Origin: Clostridia bacterium
GTDB lineage: Bacteria; Bacillota; Clostridia; UMGS1883; UMGS1540
Direction: 5' to 3'
DNA length: 55,419 nt
NCBI GenBank assembly: GCA_017620205.1
Contig: JAFZQX010000029.1
Location: forward strand, 1 to 55,419
Shown: piece after piece, positions 51,933-55,419 of the stretch
Numbering within the stretch: position 1 is the first letter of the stretch
Layout of the letters: each line of letters starts with the position of its first letter
The notes under the pieces: generated by a model
Seen by the model: only the letters and a program-made list of their open reading frames with translations
Told to the model about the DNA's origin: nothing
Database searches by the model: none
Made by a program: the position numbers and the translations under genes

Positions 51933-53690
51933 ATGAGGATTTTATACGACAGTAAAAAAGAAAAATATAAAAAACCGTTCGGGTGCTCTCACGCAGGTGA
52001 GGGCATCCGTATGTCCGTTTATATACCAAAAAGCGTTTGCACATTCTCGGCAAGCGTTTTTTTGGAGGACGATAACGGCGGCACCGTAGCTACACACACG
52101 CTTTCTTTAGACGGCGAAGAGGATTTATACGATATTTTTTCGGTGACGTTTCATGTTGAAGAAGCGGGACTGTATTTTTACTATTTCAGAATTTTCGCGG
52201 AAAACTCCGCTTTTAATCTATATAAATACGGTTACGCGGACACGAATATGGAAGACGGCGACAAATGGCAATTAACGGTTGTGCCCGCGGACTATAAAAC
52301 GCCGAAGCGTTTCAAGGGAAACGTTATGTATCAGATTTTCCCGGACCGCTTCGCGCAGATGGGCGAGCCCGATTTAAAAGATAAGCTTCAGCCCTTTTGG
52401 ATTCACGAAAACAAGCACGAAACGCCCGCGTTTCTGCCCGATGATATGGGCGAAATACTAAACTGCGACTTTTTCGGCGGCAATCTCCGCGGCATAGAGG
52501 GCACGCTGCCTTATATAAAAGAGCTCGGCGTTTCAACTATTTACTTAAACCCTATCTTTAAGGCTTTTTCAAACCACAGATACGATACTTATAATTATAA
52601 AGAGATAGACCCCATGCTCGGCACTTATGACGATTTTGTGTCGCTTTGCAAAAGCGCGAAAAAGCTCGGCATTAAAATTATTCTTGACGGCGTTTTTTCG
52701 CACACGGGCATACGCAGTATATATTTTGAGGACGCAGTTAAAAACCCCGATTCGCCATACAGACATTGGTATAAATTTGAGAGCTATCCCGATAAATATT
52801 CAAGCTGGTGGGGCATTAAAACTCTGCCGGACGTAAATGAGCTCTCCCCTTCTTATATTGACTATATAATAACGGGTGAAGACAGCGTTATAGAGCATTG
52901 GCTTCGTGCCGGCGCGGCGGGCTTCCGCCTTGACGTTGCGGATGAGCTGCCCGATGAATTTATAGCACTGCTTCGCAAACGCCTTAAAGAGATAAACCCC
53001 GAAGCGCTGCTGCTCGGTGAGGTTTGGGAGGACGCGTCAAACAAGATAAGCTACAGCGAAAGACGTCGTTATTTTACGGGCGGCGAGCTTGACAGCGTTA
53101 TGAACTACCCGTTTATGAACGCCATAATAGATTTTGTATCAAATAAAATTACCGCGGAAGAGTTTTCCGAAACCGTTATGACGATAGTTGAAAACTACCC
53201 GAAGGACGCGCTTGACTGCCTTATGAACAGCCTTTCAACGCACGATACCTACAGAGCAATAACGCGCCTTTGCGGAATGGTGCCGGAGGACAAGGAAGTT
53301 AGGGCAAACTTTACGTTTGGCGGCGAGGTTTTGGATAACGCTCTTAAAATGTTTCGTCAGGCTTCGTTTCTTCAATATATCCTGCCCGGCAACCCCTGTA
53401 TATACTACGGCGACGAGATTGGCATGCAGGGCTTTGAAGACCCGTTTTCAAGGCGCTTTTTCGACTTTGAAAACAGAAACAAAAAACTGCTTTCGTATTT
53501 TATAGAGCTAGGAAAGCTCAAAAACGGATATAAGGATTTAAGAGAAGGCAAAACCCGAGTTTACGCAAAGGACGACGATACCGTTATAGTTGAGCGCGGA
53601 AAACTAAAAGCCGCGGTTAAAAGACAAGGCACGCTCAAAAAACCCGAAAACGCGCTTTACTTTAAAAACGGCTGCGCGCTGTATAAATAA
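51933..53690 (+). CDS. GH13 alpha-glucan hydrolase (neopullulanase/alpha-amylase-like)
   Basis: This 585-residue cytosolic protein has an N-terminal beta domain (about 1-125), then YQIFPDRFAQMGEP, the barrel motifs ILDGVFSHTG, GFRLDVADELP (Asp334), LLGEVWEDAS (Glu363) and NSLSTHDT (His437-Asp438), and a short C-terminal part. No signal peptide, so it acts on internal glycogen or imported maltodextrins. Six bases follow the glgP stop. Substrate preference cannot be set from sequence. Confidence 0.88.
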   Translation: MRILYDSKKEKYKKPFGCSHAGEGIRMSVYIPKSVCTFSASVFLEDDNGGTVATHTLSLDGEEDLYDIFSVTFHVEEAGLYFYYFRIFAENSAFNLYKYGYADTNMEDGDKWQLTVVPADYKTPKRFKGNVMYQIFPDRFAQMGEPDLKDKLQPFWIHENKHETPAFLPDDMGEILNCDFFGGNLRGIEGTLPYIKELGVSTIYLNPIFKAFSNHRYDTYNYKEIDPMLGTYDDFVSLCKSAKKLGIKIILDGVFSHTGIRSIYFEDAVKNPDSPYRHWYKFESYPDKYSSWWGIKTLPDVNELSPSYIDYIITGEDSVIEHWLRAGAAGFRLDVADELPDEFIALLRKRLKEINPEALLLGEVWEDASNKISYSERRRYFTGGELDSVMNYPFMNAIIDFVSNKITAEEFSETVMTIVENYPKDALDCLMNSLSTHDTYRAITRLCGMVPEDKEVRANFTFGGEVLDNALKMFRQASFLQYILPGNPCIYYGDEIGMQGFEDPFSRRFFDFENRNKKLLSYFIELGKLKNGYKDLREGKTRVYAKDDDTVIVERGKLKAAVKRQGTLKKPENALYFKNGCALYK

Positions 53691-53694
53691 ATGT

Positions 53695-53741
53695 AACAAA
53701 ATATGCCTGTTTTGTAGTCTTGACAACAGGCATATTTTGTT
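53695..53741 (+). terminator. Large inverted repeat at the end of the glycogen operon
   Basis: The 17-base arms AACAAAATATGCCTGTT (53695-53711) and AACAGGCATATTTTGTT (53725-53741) are perfect complements around a 13-base loop, five bases past the hydrolase stop. It can end the operon. The -35 box of the next promoter starts inside its loop, so hairpin and promoter overlap. Confidence 0.75.
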
Positions 53742-53748
53742 ATATAAT
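53720..53748 (+). promoter_or_regulatory. Consensus promoter of the small RNA
   Basis: TTGACA (53720-53725), 17 bases, TATAAT (53743-53748): perfect consensus on the plus strand, with transcription expected from about 53755. It overlaps the right arm of the operon's terminal inverted repeat. Confidence 0.85.
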
Positions 53749-53754
53749 AACTTT

Positions 53755-53822
53755 AGATAACTTACCAAGGGCTTTGACCCAAATCCGGGAAACTATGTTT
53801 CCTGAAGGTAAGTTATTTTTTT
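53755..53822 (+). ncRNA. Structured small RNA at the right end of the element
   Basis: About 67 bases between a consensus promoter and a T-run fold into a three-way junction. The outer stem ATAACTTACC / GGTAAGTTAT (53757-53766, 53807-53816) encloses GGG-CTTTGA-CCC (53769-53780) and GGAAAC-TAT-GTTTCC (53788-53802). The outer stem plus seven T residues form a terminator. No start codon with a ribosome binding site is present. I cannot match it to a named RNA family. It lies 46 bases inside the attachment site and points toward the severed feoB 5' part, antisense to it. Confidence 0.7.
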
Positions 53823-53850
53823 GTGCATTTTATCGAGCCCATTTATTGCA

Positions 53851-53880
53851 CTTAACCAAACGGAGCTAAACGTCCATTAC
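53851..53880. other. Attachment site attR (feoB 5' side)
   Basis: On the minus strand GGACGT-TT-AGCTCCGTTTG: the left part is feoB and the right arm belongs to the element. The core is at 53868-53869 (AA on plus). The 11-base arm is the exact complement of the arm at attL. Confidence 0.85.
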
Positions 53881-55186
53881 AGGGTACAAACGAATTTGTA
53901 AGAATTGCTATAAGCCTTTCCCTTTTCGAGTCTATTATCCTCGCGCCGCAAACGCCTACGCAGTTGCACCCGAAACCCATACACATTGTAAGCGCCTGCT
54001 TGCCGCAGGCTTTGCACTTTTTAAATATATTATCGAGATTAAATGCGACGCGCGGAAGATACCCTAAATCCTCCAAAAGCGTAAAAAGCGGAAAGAAGAT
54101 AGCCATAGGCGGCAGCATAACGGCTGTAACCCACGCCAAAACGCGGTACATGCCAAAGATAAGCATATCGGTAAAAAAGCATTTTATCCCAAATTTTACA
54201 CAGAGAAAATCCAGATAATCCTGAAACCTAAAGAGATATTTTGATAAAAGCGCAGAAGGGTAATTTGCGCCCGAAAGCGTTATCCAAAAGATAAAGGCAA
54301 GCAGTAAAATCATTATTGGGTAACCGAAAAGCCGTGACGTAAGTATTTTATCAAGCTTTATGTTTCTCTCCCGTCTCTCCCCTTCGGTTACTTCCGCGGC
54401 TATTTTTTCGCTCATCTGATAAATAGAGCTTACAACGGCCTCTTCTATTATAATGCTTCCGAGCGTCATTTTTGCGCGCATGACGGACAGCATTATTTCT
54501 CCATCTTTCATCAAATCAACGCCCAGATATTCGTTTACGGAAAAAAGAATTGTCTTATCATTTTGCAAAAGTGTAAGAGACAGCCATACGGGCGAAATTT
54601 TGTCTTCAAACTTTGATAAGTGCGGCTCTATAATGCCGATAGCATCTTTCAGCTTTTCATCATATTCAATTCTGAATCTCTCTTGATTTTTATTTTCTGC
54701 GGCAAGGCGCAGAATTTCATTAAGATTTTTGCCGCGCCGCGCCTCAGTCCCCACAACGGGCACGCCGAGTATTTTTGAGAGTTTTTTAAGGTTTATATGT
54801 ATCCCGCACCGCTTCGCTTCATCCATCATATTAACGCAGACAACCGCGTTTTTGCAAATCTCAAGCGTTTGCAGAATTAAATTTAAGTTTCTTTCAAGAC
54901 ACGTTGCGTCGCAAACAATGCAAACGCCGTCCGCACCGCCGAACAATAGAAAGTCGCGCGCAACTTCTTCCTCTGCAGAGTGCGCATACAGAGAATAACA
55001 GCCGGGAAGATCGGCCAAAACAAAATCGCGCCCTTCGTATTTGCAAAACCCCACGCCGTTTGTAACCGTTTTGCCCGCCCAGTTTCCCGTATGGTGATGA
55101 AGCCCCGTTAAAGAATTAAAAACCGTGCTCTTCCCTACATTCGGGTTTCCCGCAAGCGCTAAAACGAAATCGCCTTTTTTATTCAA
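53852..55186 (-). pseudogene. feoB: feoB, 5' part (G domain and first membrane half), severed
   Basis: This 444-codon frame encodes FeoB's N-terminal G domain (GNPNVGKSTVFNSLTGLHHH, G1 at Gly13; DLPGCYSLYAHSAEE; VNMMDEA), the GDI-like region, and membrane segments up to GFGCNCVGVCGARIIDSKRE and TNSFVPCNGR. After Arg439 only five element-encoded residues (LAPFG) follow before a stop. Fused to the 239 residues at 41134-41851 it would give about 678 residues, normal for FeoB. FeoB takes up Fe2+. AGAGGTGATTTTTT precedes the ATG. Confidence 0.92.
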
Positions 55187-55193
55187 AAAATCA

Positions 55194-55225
55194 CCTCTTT
55201 TCTTATATAGTATGAAGAAAAGAGG
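55194..55225. repeat. Inverted repeat upstream of feoB
   Basis: CCTCTTTTCTT (55194-55204) and AAGAAAAGAGG (55215-55225) are perfect complements around ten bases and include the feoB ribosome binding site region. Folding in the mRNA leader could mask that site. No FeoA gene is visible in the window. Confidence 0.5.
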
Positions 55226-55311
55226 CGATGTGTCACAAATATTACTGAAATGTCCGCGCTTATGTTATTATGATAAATCTGTAGGTTTGTCAATGATGTG
55301 TTACAAAATTT

Positions 55312-55419
55312 CTAAAACACTTCGCCATTATCAAGGAAAGCTTTTATGTAATCGGCAGGAGCTTTCCAGTTGAGAGGACGCATAGGAAACTTGTTATAGT
55401 TATAGTTGTGTACCTTTAA
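55312..55419 (-). CDS. Transposase, C-terminal end (runs off the window)
   Basis: The last 35 codons of a minus-strand frame entering from the window edge read VHNYNYNKFPMRPLNWKAP and ADYIKAFLDNGEVF, stop at 55312-55314. The NNFPMRPL-W-KAP pattern is the typical C-terminus of integrase-core transposases of the IS3/IS481 kind. The following 55226-55311, with GTGTTACAAAAT and TGTCACAAATATT, may contain its terminal inverted repeat. Confidence 0.65.
   Translation of the reverse strand, partial: LKVHNYNYNKFPMRPLNWKAPADYIKAFLDNGEVF

Larger units (their letters stand above)
41852..53869. mobile_element. Serine-recombinase element carrying the glycogen operon, integrated in feoB
   Basis: A 12,016-bp insertion (41854-53869, plus a duplicated core) separates the two parts of feoB. 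It contains a large serine recombinase at its left end, glgB, glgC, glgD, glgA, glgP, a GH13 hydrolase, and a small RNA at the right end. Joining the flanks at the TT core gives GGACGT-TT-TCCTACG, which restores codons for CNGRFPT in frame. Joining the element ends gives CAAACGGAGCT-TT-AGCTCCGTTTG, 11-bp perfect inverted arms around the core, the usual form of a serine-integrase attP. No conjugation, phage structural or replication genes are present. Confidence 0.88.

Noticed and set aside
53755..53822. tRNA or short peptide gene at the small RNA locus
   Set aside because: No acceptor/CCA or T-loop GTTCRA pattern fits, and there is no start codon with a ribosome binding site.
41854..53869. 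Split feoB explained by a large inversion or by separate feoB genes
   Set aside because: Both halves are on the same strand in natural order, and the attachment sites rejoin in frame at one shared TT core, which neither inversion nor two separate genes would produce.

Overview
This 55.4 kb window comes from a low-to-mid GC, endospore-forming member of the Clostridia (Firmicutes). The evidence is the sporulation and germination genes (yqfC, yqfD, ylbJ, cwlD, spoVB-like, sleB-like, tepA-like), the GlgC/GlgD pair, the TSCPD and DUF1292 small proteins, AGGAGG-type ribosome binding sites and a Firmicutes-type 6S RNA. I cannot place it below class.

Region 1 (1-7480) is an accessory island. It begins with a tandem array of small toxin/immunity-type cassettes. 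Two toxin genes share a glycine-rich start but have different C-terminal domains, and each sits directly behind an identical 121-bp segment carrying the 3' end of a DUF4417 gene. A third toxin survives only as its tail. Then come an M16 peptidase gene broken by one in-frame TGA, and a cell-wall-hydrolase-like protein followed by three small lipid- or membrane-anchored proteins, two of them paralogues. A 142-bp direct repeat flanks this last group.

Region 2 (7486-39239) is mostly chromosomal and mostly on the minus strand: an amidohydrolase, transporters, CorA, an oxidoreductase, an S-layer protein with an alpha/beta hydrolase, germination and sporulation genes, ruvX-DUF1292-6S RNA, a fused flavodiiron protein, a base-excision glycosylase, a cohesin/leucine-rich-repeat surface protein, an orphan tail-fibre-like protein, and the block spoVB-like/recO/yqzL-like/era/ybeY/pgpH/phoH/yqfD/yqfC. 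Within it an IS3-family remnant has landed exactly in the loop of a bidirectional terminator, and ybeY appears to start at AUA overlapping the stop of pgpH. ylbJ and cwlD follow on the plus strand.

Region 3 (41134-55186) is the most notable part. A ferrous iron transporter gene (feoB, minus strand) is cut in two. Between the halves lies a 12,016-bp element bounded by recognisable attachment sites. It carries a large serine recombinase at one edge, a complete glycogen operon (glgB-glgC-glgD-glgA-glgP and a GH13 hydrolase), and, at the other edge, a promoter-driven structured small RNA. Joining the outer flanks at the shared TT core restores an uninterrupted FeoB of about 678 residues with the family motif CNGRFPTL. 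Joining the inner ends gives a near-perfect inverted repeat around TT, as expected for a serine-integrase attP. The glycogen store is therefore cargo of a site-specific element whose excision would restore iron(II) transport. The window ends in the tail of another transposase upstream of feoB.
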